Positions 19,005 through 27,841 of a stretch of 38,535 nt of DNA are shown piece by piece (position 1 is the first letter of the stretch; each line of letters begins with the position of its first letter). The notes under the pieces are model-generated. The model was not told the origin of the DNA. It searched no databases and was given only the letters and a program-made list of their open reading frames with translations. The translations under genes and the position numbers were made by a program. The DNA comes from a bacterium (lineage in GTDB: Bacteria; Myxococcota_A; UBA9042), in assembly GCA_030425545.1 (NCBI GenBank), contig JAUIAC010000023.1, forward strand, positions 1-38,535. The letters are read 5' to 3'.

Positions 19005-19054
19005 CGCAAGCTGTGGCGGGGAGCGCTATCTTCTTGACCTGCGCGCAAGCTGTG
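19005..19054. promoter_or_regulatory. 11-bp direct repeat CGCAAGCTGTG upstream of the giant lipoprotein gene
   Basis: Exact copies are at 19005-19015 and 19044-19054, 39 bp apart, with TTGACC (19034-19039) between them and the second copy 28 bp before the ATG. The arrangement suggests a regulator binding around a promoter, but no good -10 box is visible. Confidence 0.35.
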
Positions 19055-19082
19055 CCCTCGGCATGCGCGGTGGAGGAAGGTG

Positions 19083-22000
19083 ATGATTCGGCTCTCGCGG
19101 AATGTACTGGTCGTGGCTGCTTGTCTTTTGACCGCTTGCGGCACCCCCGACGAGGTCGTCGGCGGACCTGTCGAAGGCGCGGCGGACGCTGTCGGTGTGG
19201 GTGACGGCGGTGCCATCGACACCGGCGGCAAGGTCGACGCGGGCGGCGCCGACGCCGTGGTGGGCAGCGACACCGGCGCCGACGCTTCGGCGGCCGACGC
19301 GGCCGACGCGGCCGACACCGTGGCGGGTGACGACGCGGTCCTGCCAGACGCGCAGTCCGACGTCACAGACGCCGTAGAGAGCGATGTGGGCGGTCCGGAT
19401 ACCGCTACGCCCGACGCGGGTGATCCCGACGCGGGTGGCCCCGACGCTGGTGATCTCGACGCAGGTGGCCCCGACGCTAGTGATCTCGACGCTGGTGATC
19501 TCGACGCCGGCGACCTGGACGCAGGGGGCCCGAACGCAGACACAGCTGGCGGTCCCGACGCCAGCGGCGGAGACGCCGGCGAGCCCGACGCCGCCGCGCA
19601 GGACGCCGGCGGAGACAGCGCCACAAGCGACGGCGGCGCGTCCGACGGTTCCGTCGGCGGCGATGCCAGCGCCGGTGACGGCAGCGCGGCCGGGGACGCC
19701 GGCACCGTCGATGCGGGCCCCGACGTGGTCGACCCCGGTTGCGGCGGCAAGGCGGGCTGCGCCTGCAACGTGTGGAAGGACTGCGCCAGCGGCCTCGCAT
19801 GCGCCGGGGATCCGAAGGTCTGCGTCGACCCGTGCACCGCGTCGCCCAAGCTCGCTGAAGAGCCGTGCAACCAGTTCGACGACGACTGTGACGGCAGCAC
19901 GGACGAGGTGACCTGCGACGACGGCAACCAGTGCACGGTCGACACGTGCGCCGCGAACGGGTGCGTCAACGCGCCCAACGCGTCGCCCTGTGACGACGGC
20001 AACGTGTGCACCGAGTCCGACGTGTGCAAGGGCGGGGCCTGTGTTGCAGGCGCGGCCAAGAGCTGTGACGACGGCAACCCGTGCACGGACGACGCGTGTG
20101 ACCCGGTGAAGGGGTGCTCGAGCACGCCGACGACGAAGCCGTGCGACGACGGCAACAAGTGCACCGAGCCCGGCACGTGCAAGGACAGCGTGTGCACCGG
20201 TGTCGTGGCGAAGAAGTGCAACGACGACAACCCGTGCACGAGCGACTGGTGCAACCCCATCACCGGCTGCAACACCAAGAACAACAGCGCCGGTTGTGAA
20301 GACGGAGACGCGTGCACCGCCAACGACACGTGCAAAGACGGCAAGTGCATCACCGGCCAGGCGAAGGACTGCGACGACAACAACGTGTGCACACTCGACA
20401 AGTGCGACAAGTCCGCGGGCTGCCAGAACATCGCCAACGAGGGCAAGTGCGACGACGGCAACGTCTGCACGGACAACGACACCTGCGCCAACGGCACGTG
20501 CGGCGCTGGCGCGACGAAGCTGTGCGACGACAACAACCCGTGCACCGACGACAGCTGCGACGCCAAGGCCGGCTGCAAAAACGTGGCGAACACCAAGCCG
20601 TGCTCCGACGGGGACGCGTGCACGGCTGACGACGTGTGCAAGGACGCCAAGTGCGTCTCTGGCGGGGCCGCCAAGTGCGACGACGGCAACCCGTGCACCG
20701 ACGACACGTGCGACAAGGCCGGGGGCTGCCAGAACGCCGCCAACACCAAGGTGTGCACCGACGGCAACGCCTGCACCGAGGGCGACGCCTGCAAGGCGGG
20801 CACGTGCGCGTCTGGCGCGACGAAGCTGTGCGATGACGACAACCCGTGTACCGACGACAGCTGTGACGCCAAGACGGGCTGCAAGAACACCGCGAACACC
20901 AAGCCGTGCAGCGACGGTGACGCCTGCACGAGCGGCGACACCTGCAAGGCAGGAGCCTGCGCGGCTGGCAAGCCGAACACGTGCGACGACGGCAACCCCT
21001 GCACCAAGGACGCGTGTGACAAGAAGACCGGGTGCACCAGCGTCGACACCACGGCGCCCTGCTCGGACGGCAACGCCTGCACCAAGGGCGACGTGTGCGC
21101 CGGTGGCATCTGCAAGGCAGGCCCGCAGGTCGACTGCGACGACGGCAAGCCCTGCACCCTGGACACGTGCGACCCGAAGACCGGCTGCGTCTCGGAGAAC
21201 GCGGCGGGGCCCTGCACCGACGGTGACGCCTGCACCAAGGGCGACGTGTGCGCCGGCGGCGCTTGCAAGCCCGGCGCCGCGGTGTCGTGTGACGATCAGA
21301 ACCCCTGCACCGAGGACAGCTGCGACCCGAAGAAGGGCTGCAGCAACACCAACACCACCGCCAAGTGCGACGACGGCAACGCGTGCACCGAGGGCGATGT
21401 GTGCAAGGGGGGTGCGTGTGTCGCCGGGACGCCACCCAAGTGCGACGACGGCAACGTGTGCACCACCGAGAACTGTGACCCCAACGGCGGCTGCAAGAGC
21501 ACCAACAACACGGTGTCGTGCAGCGACGGCGACGCCTGCACGGTCAGCGACAAGTGCAGCGGCGGCACCTGCCAGCCCGGCACCAAGCGGACCTGCGACG
21601 ACGGCAACCCCTGCACCAGCGACGCGTGCGACAAGGTCAAGGGCTGCGGCTACACCGACAACACGGCGCCGTGCAGCGACAACAACGCGTGCACCAAGGG
21701 CGACCAGTGCAAGGCCGGGGTGTGCACGTCTGGCGCGCAGATCAGCTGCAACGACAACAACCCGTGTACGACCGACAGCTGCGACGGCGTGAAGGGCTGC
21801 GTCAACGTGGCGAACGCGCTCAACTGCGACGACGGCGACGCCTGCACCACGGGCGACACGTGTGCCAAGGGCGCCTGTGCGTCGGGCACCGCGATCCAGT
21901 GCAAGGACGGCAACCCGTGTACCGCGGACACCTGCGACAAGGCCAAGGGCTGCGCGTTCCCGGCCAACTCCGACAGCTGCAGCGACGGCAACGCGTGCAC

Positions 22001-25000
22001 CAAGGGTGACGTGTGCAAGGGCGGCTCCTGCCAGCCCGGTTCGGCCGTGACCTGCGACGACAAGAACCCGTGCACGTTCGACGTGTGCAACCCGAGCAAG
22101 GGCTGCGAGACCATCGAGGTCAACCTGCCGTGCGACGACGGCAACGCCTGCACCACCGGCGACGTGTGCAAGAGCGGATCGTGCGTGCCCGGGCCTGCGC
22201 CGGCGTGCGACGACAAGAACCCGTGCACCACCGACAGCTGCGACAAGGTCAAGGGCTGCGTGTACGCCAACAACACGGCGCCCTGCGACGACGGCAACGC
22301 GTGCACCAAGGGTGACGTGTGCAGCGGTGGCGGCTGCAAGCCAGGGGCCGCGGTCAAGTGCGACGACAGCAACCCCTGCACGCTCGACGTGTGCGACGCT
22401 CAGAAGGGCTGCACCACGTCGCCGCTCGACCAGATCGCGTGTAGCGACGGCGACGCCTGCACCACGGGCGACGAGTGCAAGGCAGGCAAGTGCCTGCCGG
22501 GGGCCAAGACGGTCTGCAACGACGGCAACAGCTGCACCACCGACAGCTGCAACGCTCAGAGCGGGTGCGTGTTCCCGGCCACCACGGGCCCGTGTGAGGA
22601 CGGCAACGCGTGCACCAAGGGCGACGCGTGCACCAGCACCGGCGCGTGCAAGCCTGGCGCAGACGTGAAGTGCGACGACGGCAACGCCTGCACCGCCGAC
22701 TTCTGTGACCCCAAGCAGGGGTGCACCGCCAGCCCGACCACTGCGTTGTGCACCGACGGTGACGCGTGCACCAAGGGCGACCAGTGCAGTGGCGGCGCCT
22801 GCAAGTCCGGGTCGGCGCTCACGTGCGACGACAACAACGCGTGCACCACCGACACCTGCGACAAGGTGAAGGGCTGCCTGTTTACGCCCAACACGGCCGA
22901 GTGCACCGACGGCAACGCCTGCACCGAAGGCGACAAGTGCTCGGCAGGCGTCTGCAAGAGCGGCGCGCAGAAGTCGTGTGCCGACGGCAACCCCTGCACC
23001 ACGGACACGTGCGATGCGAAGTCGGGCTGCGTCAACGCGCCGAACAGCGACGACTGCAGCGACGGCGACGCGTGCACGCAGGGCGACCAGTGCAAGGCGG
23101 GCAACTGCGTCGGCGGCGCCGCGCTCAGCTGCAGCGACGGCAAGCCCTGCACCAAGGACAGCTGCGACAAGACCAAGGGCTGCCAGTTCACGAACCTGAC
23201 CACGGCCTGCGACGACGGCAACGCGTGCACCACGGGCGACACCTGCACCGACGGGTTCTGCAAGGCCAAGGGGCAGAAGGACTGTGACGACAGCAACCCC
23301 TGCACGTCGGACGTGTGCGACGGCAACAAGGGTTGCCTGCACACGCCGAACACGCAGCCGTGCAGTGACGGTGACGCGTGCACGGGTGGCGACGCCTGTG
23401 TCGGTGGCAAGTGCGTGGCAGGCAAGCCGCAGAGCTGTGACGACAACAACGCCTGCACCGACGACAGCTGCGACAAGAGCAAGGGCTGCGTCAACGCGGC
23501 CAACTCGAAGCCATGCGACGACGGCAGCGCGTGCACCGTGGGCGACGCGTGCGCCGCTGGCGCGTGCAAGAGCGGGACGCCCAAGGTCTGTGACGACAAC
23601 AACCCCTGCACCAGCGACAGCTGCGACGCCAGCAAGGGCTGCGTCAACGCCGCGAACACGGCGCCTTGCAGTGACAGCGACGCGTGCACCAGCGGCGACA
23701 AGTGCACCGCAGGGCAGTGTGTCGGTGCCGTCAAGGTGACGTGTGACGACAACAACCCGTGCACGGCAGACACCTGCGACAAGGCCAAGGGATGCACCTT
23801 CACCGACACGACGGCGCAGTGCGACGACGGCAACGCCTGCACGGTTCAGGACGCGTGCAAGAGCGGCAAGTGCGCAGGCATCGGCGTCCAGTGCGACGAC
23901 AACAACCCGTGCACCACGGACACTTGCACGCCCGGCAAGGGTTGCGCCTACAGCAACAACACGGCGCCCTGCAGTGACGGAGACGCGTGCACGCTCAACG
24001 ACACCTGCGCTGGGGGCAAGTGCGGCGCCGGGTCGGCGGTCAAGTGCGACGACGGCAACCCTTGCACCACCGACAGCTGCGACAAGGCGACGGGGTGTAA
24101 AAACGTGGCCAACACGGCGACCTGCTCGGACGGCAACGCGTGCACCACGCAGGACGTGTGCAGCGGCGGTCAGTGCAAGGGCGCGGCGTTGAGCTGCGAC
24201 GACGGCAACCCGTGCACGACGGACAGCTGCGACGCGGCGACCGGCTGCACCACCAAGGTCAACACCGAGCCGTGCAGCGACGGCAGCGCGTGTACGCTGA
24301 ACGACGCCTGCAGCGGTGGTAAGTGCGCGCCGGGTACAGCGGTGAGCTGCGACGACGGCAACCCGTGCACGACGGACACCTGTGACGCGAAGACCGGCTG
24401 CAAGAACGCGCCCAACACCGCGACCTGCAGTGACGGCAACGCCTGCACCGAGAAAGACGTGTGCACCAACGGGCAGTGCAAGGGGCAGGGCGTCACCTGC
24501 AGCGACGGCAACCTGTGCACAGCCGACAGCTGTGACCCGGCCAAGGGCTGCACCTTCACCAACACGACCGATCCCTGCAGCGACGGCAACGCCTGCACGC
24601 TCAATGACACGTGCAAGGACGGCAAGTGTGGCGGGGGGAGCGCGGTGAGCTGCGACGACGGCAACCCCTGCACGACCGACAGCTGCGACCCGAAGTCGGG
24701 CTGCGCCAACGTGGCCAACACCAACACGTGCAGCGACAACAACGCCTGCACGGACAAGGACGTGTGCACCCAGGGCAAGTGTGTGGGCTCGCAGGTGACC
24801 TGCGACGACGGGCAGCTGTGCACCAACGACTTCTGCGATGTCGACAAGGGCTGCCAGACCACGCCGAACACGAAGCCCTGCAACGACGGCACGGCCTGCA
24901 CCAAGGACGACACCTGCGCCGGCGGCGCCTGCGTGGGCGCCAAGGTGGACTGCGACGACGGCAACCCGTGCACGGCCGACAGCTGCGACCCGGCCAAGGG

Positions 25001-25709
25001 GTGCCAGCTCAGCAACGTGGCCGACAACACCAAGTGCGGCGACGTCGGCATCTGCCTGCAGGGCGGCTGCACCAAGGGCAGCGACATCAACCCAGCGCTG
25101 AACTGCAAAGAGATCAAGGCCCAGTGGGACACCGCGCCCAACGGTGCCTACTGGGTGGACCCGGACGGAACGCAGGGCGCTGGTGGCAAGTACCAAGTGT
25201 ACTGCGAGATGAAGCTCTTCGGCGGAGGCTGGATCAAGATCGACAACGAGTGGCTGTCGAAGCTGACCGTGCTGAAGAACATCATCCCCGGCGGCAAGTG
25301 CGAGATGACGCCCACGCAGTGGCGGTCGTGGGATCAGTTCAACGGGTCGACCGCGAACACGCACTTCTGCATGGCGGCCAACAAGTACAACCACTTCCCG
25401 GCCTACACGGAGATGCGGCAGTCCGGCGTGCAGCTGCTGGGGTACACCCCGGGCAACAGCGACACCTTCGACGCGTACACGAACTGCTACGGCACGCAGT
25501 GGCAGGGCAGCTTCTGTTTCGGTCCCTCGGCGGAGATGTACAGCATGAACACGAAGAACATCAGCCTGGCCAACGGCAAGCTCTCGCCCAAGTACAACCA
25601 GTCCATCAAGCTCAAGTCGGCGGCGACGGACTTCGAGATCCGCTCGCGCGAAGAGGGGCCGCAGAAGGAAGGCATCATCTGGAAGACAGGGGCCATCTAT
25701 CTCCGGTAA
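19083..25709 (+). CDS. Giant surface lipoprotein: Asp-rich stalk, MopE motif, 33 tandem CTDC-type cysteine units, fibrinogen-like C-terminus
   Basis: A 2,208-residue predicted outer-surface lipoprotein of unknown function, probably an adhesin or matrix protein. Layout: lipoprotein signal with lipobox LLTAC (Cys19). An Asp/Ala/Gly-rich stalk to about 245 includes eight DAGxx pentads (111-150). A Cys-rich segment and MopE-type metal motif CNQFDDDCDGSTDE follow at 262-275. One half-repeat (278-302) precedes 33 units of about 51 residues (303-1984). Each unit is a half of form C-x5-CT-x4-C-x4-C plus a half of form C-x5-CT-x3-C-x5-C, with typical text CDDGNPCTTDSCD. A short CGDVGICLQGGC cap leads to a fibrinogen-like domain (about 2008-2208; AYWVDPDG, YQVYCEMKLFGGGWIKID). 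I count about 290 cysteines, roughly 13%. The half-repeats match the Pfam Dicty_CTDC pattern. GGAGG 6 nt upstream supports ATG 19083. Confidence 0.93.
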   Translation: MIRLSRNVLVVAACLLTACGTPDEVVGGPVEGAADAVGVGDGGAIDTGGKVDAGGADAVVGSDTGADASAADAADAADTVAGDDAVLPDAQSDVTDAVESDVGGPDTATPDAGDPDAGGPDAGDLDAGGPDASDLDAGDLDAGDLDAGGPNADTAGGPDASGGDAGEPDAAAQDAGGDSATSDGGASDGSVGGDASAGDGSAAGDAGTVDAGPDVVDPGCGGKAGCACNVWKDCASGLACAGDPKVCVDPCTASPKLAEEPCNQFDDDCDGSTDEVTCDDGNQCTVDTCAANGCVNAPNASPCDDGNVCTESDVCKGGACVAGAAKSCDDGNPCTDDACDPVKGCSSTPTTKPCDDGNKCTEPGTCKDSVCTGVVAKKCNDDNPCTSDWCNPITGCNTKNNSAGCEDGDACTANDTCKDGKCITGQAKDCDDNNVCTLDKCDKSAGCQNIANEGKCDDGNVCTDNDTCANGTCGAGATKLCDDNNPCTDDSCDAKAGCKNVANTKPCSDGDACTADDVCKDAKCVSGGAAKCDDGNPCTDDTCDKAGGCQNAANTKVCTDGNACTEGDACKAGTCASGATKLCDDDNPCTDDSCDAKTGCKNTANTKPCSDGDACTSGDTCKAGACAAGKPNTCDDGNPCTKDACDKKTGCTSVDTTAPCSDGNACTKGDVCAGGICKAGPQVDCDDGKPCTLDTCDPKTGCVSENAAGPCTDGDACTKGDVCAGGACKPGAAVSCDDQNPCTEDSCDPKKGCSNTNTTAKCDDGNACTEGDVCKGGACVAGTPPKCDDGNVCTTENCDPNGGCKSTNNTVSCSDGDACTVSDKCSGGTCQPGTKRTCDDGNPCTSDACDKVKGCGYTDNTAPCSDNNACTKGDQCKAGVCTSGAQISCNDNNPCTTDSCDGVKGCVNVANALNCDDGDACTTGDTCAKGACASGTAIQCKDGNPCTADTCDKAKGCAFPANSDSCSDGNACTKGDVCKGGSCQPGSAVTCDDKNPCTFDVCNPSKGCETIEVNLPCDDGNACTTGDVCKSGSCVPGPAPACDDKNPCTTDSCDKVKGCVYANNTAPCDDGNACTKGDVCSGGGCKPGAAVKCDDSNPCTLDVCDAQKGCTTSPLDQIACSDGDACTTGDECKAGKCLPGAKTVCNDGNSCTTDSCNAQSGCVFPATTGPCEDGNACTKGDACTSTGACKPGADVKCDDGNACTADFCDPKQGCTASPTTALCTDGDACTKGDQCSGGACKSGSALTCDDNNACTTDTCDKVKGCLFTPNTAECTDGNACTEGDKCSAGVCKSGAQKSCADGNPCTTDTCDAKSGCVNAPNSDDCSDGDACTQGDQCKAGNCVGGAALSCSDGKPCTKDSCDKTKGCQFTNLTTACDDGNACTTGDTCTDGFCKAKGQKDCDDSNPCTSDVCDGNKGCLHTPNTQPCSDGDACTGGDACVGGKCVAGKPQSCDDNNACTDDSCDKSKGCVNAANSKPCDDGSACTVGDACAAGACKSGTPKVCDDNNPCTSDSCDASKGCVNAANTAPCSDSDACTSGDKCTAGQCVGAVKVTCDDNNPCTADTCDKAKGCTFTDTTAQCDDGNACTVQDACKSGKCAGIGVQCDDNNPCTTDTCTPGKGCAYSNNTAPCSDGDACTLNDTCAGGKCGAGSAVKCDDGNPCTTDSCDKATGCKNVANTATCSDGNACTTQDVCSGGQCKGAALSCDDGNPCTTDSCDAATGCTTKVNTEPCSDGSACTLNDACSGGKCAPGTAVSCDDGNPCTTDTCDAKTGCKNAPNTATCSDGNACTEKDVCTNGQCKGQGVTCSDGNLCTADSCDPAKGCTFTNTTDPCSDGNACTLNDTCKDGKCGGGSAVSCDDGNPCTTDSCDPKSGCANVANTNTCSDNNACTDKDVCTQGKCVGSQVTCDDGQLCTNDFCDVDKGCQTTPNTKPCNDGTACTKDDTCAGGACVGAKVDCDDGNPCTADSCDPAKGCQLSNVADNTKCGDVGICLQGGCTKGSDINPALNCKEIKAQWDTAPNGAYWVDPDGTQGAGGKYQVYCEMKLFGGGWIKIDNEWLSKLTVLKNIIPGGKCEMTPTQWRSWDQFNGSTANTHFCMAANKYNHFPAYTEMRQSGVQLLGYTPGNSDTFDAYTNCYGTQWQGSFCFGPSAEMYSMNTKNISLANGKLSPKYNQSIKLKSAATDFEIRSREEGPQKEGIIWKTGAIYLR
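19413..19532 (+). repeat. Eight DAGxx pentapeptide repeats (15-bp DNA period)
   Basis: Eight tandem 15-bp units encode DAGDP, DAGGP, DAGDL, DAGGP, DASDL, DAGDL, DAGDL and DAGGP in the stalk of the giant lipoprotein. They form an acidic flexible spacer, and the repeat count may change by slippage. Confidence 0.85.
19989..25034 (+). repeat. 33-unit coding tandem array, about 153-bp period
   Basis: About 5,046 bp of in-frame tandem repeats encode the CTDC-type units. Every unit starts with a Cys codon followed mostly by Asp/Ser-Asp-Gly-Asn. Unit length varies only by one to three codons. Codons are GC-ending and stop-free in several other frames, which creates long shadow frames. High local identity makes the array a likely site of recombination and of assembly error. 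Confidence 0.92.
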
Positions 25710-25731
25710 CGACGGCCTCGCGCCCCTCGCC

Positions 25732-26271
25732 GTGGAGCGCCTCTTCGTCGCGTTGCCCCTGCCGGACGAGGCCGTTGAACGCCTGGTCGACCTGCAGTGG
25801 GGGCTGCCGCGGGCGCGCTGGAGCGATCCAGATCAGCTCCATGTGACGGTGGCCTTCGTCGGCGAGGTGCGCGCCTCGGAGGGCGCGGCCCTGCGACGCA
25901 CACTCGCAGACGTGGACCTGCCGCCGGTGTCGCTGGTGCTGCGCGGCGTGGGGCACTTTCCGGGCAAGGGCGCGCCGCGCGTGGTGTGGGCGGGTGTGGA
26001 GCCGACGCCGTCCTTGCTCGCGCTCAAGCGTCGAGTCGATCAGGCCGTGGGTGCGGCAAACCTGCGCCAGGAGCGCCGCCGATTCCGGCCACACGTGACC
26101 TTGGCGCGGCTGAGCGACACGCCGTCGGCGCGGGTGGCGGAGTTCGAGGCGACGCGCAGCCTGTTTCGTGCGCCGCCGATGTCGGTCGAGAGCGTGGATC
26201 TGATGCGCAGCGTGCTGCTCCCCGAGGGGGCCGACTACCAGCGTGTGCAGCGCGTGCAGCTGCGGGGCTAG
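25732..26271 (+). CDS. thpR: RNA 2',3'-cyclic phosphodiesterase (2'-5' RNA ligase family)
   Basis: Small cytosolic 2H-phosphoesterase (LigT/ThpR) that opens 2',3'-cyclic phosphates on RNA ends and can join some tRNA halves in vitro. The two catalytic HxT motifs are present: LHVTVAFVGE (His37, Thr39) and FRPHVTLARL (His121, Thr123). At 179 residues it is the normal single-domain length. The start is a GTG (RLFVALPLP follows, as in the family) with no visible Shine-Dalgarno, 22 bp after the giant lipoprotein stop. Translation may therefore depend on readthrough transcription or re-initiation. It ends 7 bp from the convergent oxidoreductase. Confidence 0.93.
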   Translation: MERLFVALPLPDEAVERLVDLQWGLPRARWSDPDQLHVTVAFVGEVRASEGAALRRTLADVDLPPVSLVLRGVGHFPGKGAPRVVWAGVEPTPSLLALKRRVDQAVGAANLRQERRRFRPHVTLARLSDTPSARVAEFEATRSLFRAPPMSVESVDLMRSVLLPEGADYQRVQRVQLRG

Positions 26272-26278
26272 CTGCGCC

Positions 26279-27649
26279 TCAGAGCGTCCCCTGGGGCTCC
26301 TGCGCTTCACCGAAGAGCCAGGCGACGCGGCCTGCCCACTGCGCCAGCGCTGGCTCGTGGGGCGTGAGCGGATAGCGTCGGTAGAGCGCGTGCACGGCCT
26401 GCATGCGGGCGGCCGCCGGCGCCATCTGACGGGCGAGCCGTGGGGCCCGCGCCATGCCGCGCGCAGAGCGCAGCACGTCGCGGATCCTGGGCAGGGGCAT
26501 CTTCTGCAGCAGCCCGGCGGCAGCCATGGTCTCCGTCATGATCCCCGCCGACAGGACGGCTGCGCTGTCTGCGCCGGTCAGGCCCTGGGTCAGCCGACGA
26601 AAGACGCCGTACGCGGCGCACACCGCTCCGACGTCGCGCTGATAGTCCGCTTGATATCGCCAGGTCGCCGCGAGAGAGCCAGGATCTCCGGCGCGCCGCG
26701 CCGACTCGGACAGGTGGAACGCCGCGACGAGCCCCGGCCCGACGCCGCTGCCATGCCCGGGAAAGACCTGACACGCGGCGTCGCCGAGCAGCGCGATGCC
26801 GGGCGCCCCGAGCCGGTCCCAGGCGCGGCGGAGCGGGATCGCGCCTGCCCCCCCGAACACCTTGGCGCCGATCCACGGCTGCTGGGCGATGAAGTCTGCG
26901 AGCAGTCGTGGTCCGCTGGGTACGCCGTCCACGGGGATGCTGCCTGTGAGCACGTCGACCTCGGACAGGTCCGTGCTCACCTGAACCGTGAGCGTCGAGA
27001 AGCCACCCGCGACGCTCACCAGAGAGACGCTCTCGCCAGGCCGCAGGCGGTGTTCCGAGAGCCAGCTGGCGGCGCCCTTCGGGTCGCGAACGTGGTGGAC
27101 GTGTTGGGCCGCGCTGCACACGTCGCTGCGGGGCACGCCGCCGGTCGCCAGGGTCGGGACCTGCTCGCGGAGCACGCCGCTCATCCCGGCTGCGTCGACG
27201 AAGAGCGACGCCTCCAGGGTCTTGGAACCCGAAGGGCCCGACACCGAGAGCGCCACGGGGCGCCCTTGCCGGAGGGTCAAGCGCCCAGCGCGGGTCTGAT
27301 CCAGCACCTCGACCCCGGCTGAGACAGCCGCCCGGTGCAGCTGCCGCACAAGGTGCCGCATGTCGATGTGCCGCACGGGGGCAGGTCGCATCGTGACGCG
27401 CCCAGGCCCCTCGAGGGACGCCATGACAAAGGCCGGCCCGAGGCCCCGGCTGACCGGCGGGCGCGGCTCGGGCAGCCCGGCGTGTCGCATCATCCAGGGG
27501 GCGACGCCGTTGACCCAGCACGCGCCTGCGTCGTCGAGGCTCGCGCGCTCCACCAGCACGACGTCGCGGCCCGCTCGCGCCATGCGGGTGGCTGCCCACG
27601 TGCCTGCGGCGCCGGCTCCCACCACCACCACGTCCGCCTTGCGTGTCAT
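26279..27649 (-). CDS. FAD-dependent oxidoreductase (geranylgeranyl reductase/FixC-like group)
   Basis: Flavoprotein of the p-hydroxybenzoate hydroxylase superfamily. The N-terminal dinucleotide-binding motif is VVVGAGAAGTWAATRMARAG (about 7-26), and the second FAD motif GIALLGDAACQVFPGHGSGVG has the conserved GD. The 456-residue length fits the geranylgeranyl reductase-like subgroup; substrate unknown. The ATG at 27649 has GGAGG 6 nt upstream, so the longer Arg-rich frame is rejected. It is a single gene, divergent from the DUF4920 lipoprotein and convergent with thpR. Possible roles are reduction of isoprenoid chains or hydroxylation of an aromatic or polyketide; nothing nearby decides. Confidence 0.85.
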   Translation of the reverse strand: MTRKADVVVVGAGAAGTWAATRMARAGRDVVLVERASLDDAGACWVNGVAPWMMRHAGLPEPRPPVSRGLGPAFVMASLEGPGRVTMRPAPVRHIDMRHLVRQLHRAAVSAGVEVLDQTRAGRLTLRQGRPVALSVSGPSGSKTLEASLFVDAAGMSGVLREQVPTLATGGVPRSDVCSAAQHVHHVRDPKGAASWLSEHRLRPGESVSLVSVAGGFSTLTVQVSTDLSEVDVLTGSIPVDGVPSGPRLLADFIAQQPWIGAKVFGGAGAIPLRRAWDRLGAPGIALLGDAACQVFPGHGSGVGPGLVAAFHLSESARRAGDPGSLAATWRYQADYQRDVGAVCAAYGVFRRLTQGLTGADSAAVLSAGIMTETMAAAGLLQKMPLPRIRDVLRSARGMARAPRLARQMAPAAARMQAVHALYRRYPLTPHEPALAQWAGRVAWLFGEAQEPQGTL

Positions 27650-27666
27650 GCGTCGCCTCCTGCGCG

Positions 27667-27682
27667 CCCGCGTTCGCGCGGG
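27667..27682. repeat. Hairpin CCCGCG-TTCG-CGCGGG
   Basis: Perfect 6-bp inverted repeat with a TTCG (CGAA on the minus strand) tetraloop, in the 5' leader of the oxidoreductase gene about 10 bp before its Shine-Dalgarno. It may be a leader structure that affects translation; there is no T-run. Confidence 0.45.
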
Positions 27683-27745
27683 GGAGCAGCGTGCCATCTT
27701 GGGGGGGCGCAGCGCCACGGTCGCGGCACGAGCGAAAATCCTCGC

Positions 27746-27775
27746 TTGACCCCGGCGACGGCGTCACCGCACCCT
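27746..27775 (+). promoter_or_regulatory. Possible promoter of the DUF4920 lipoprotein gene
   Basis: TTGACC and CACCCT are separated by 18 bp, 66 bp before the ATG in the 192-bp divergent region. The -10 is weak by the E. coli consensus but matches the NACCCT boxes seen elsewhere in the window. Confidence 0.22.
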
Positions 27776-27841
27776 CCGCGCCCGCCCCCTGTGTGTGCGG
27801 GACGCACTCACGGTGTACAGCCCGCGCCTCAGGAGTCCGCC

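Noticed and set aside
20200..24200. Several 100-500 codon open frames in the other two sense frames and on the opposite strand within the array
   Set aside because: Same cause: repeat-driven absence of stop codons. Translations are low-complexity Thr/Ala/Arg or His/Ser/Val-rich text.
19989..25034. CRISPR-like array
   Set aside because: The period is 153 bp, repeats are coding, in frame and not separated by unique spacers.
19026..25394. An open frame of about 2,120 codons on the minus strand, opposite the giant lipoprotein
   Set aside because: It mirrors the tandem array: antisense of the GC-ending Cys-Asp-Asp-Gly-Asn codons gives endless Val/Ala/Gly repeats (VAVVA type) with no domain, no signal and no ribosome site. 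The sense frame has a lipobox, ordered domains and a Shine-Dalgarno.
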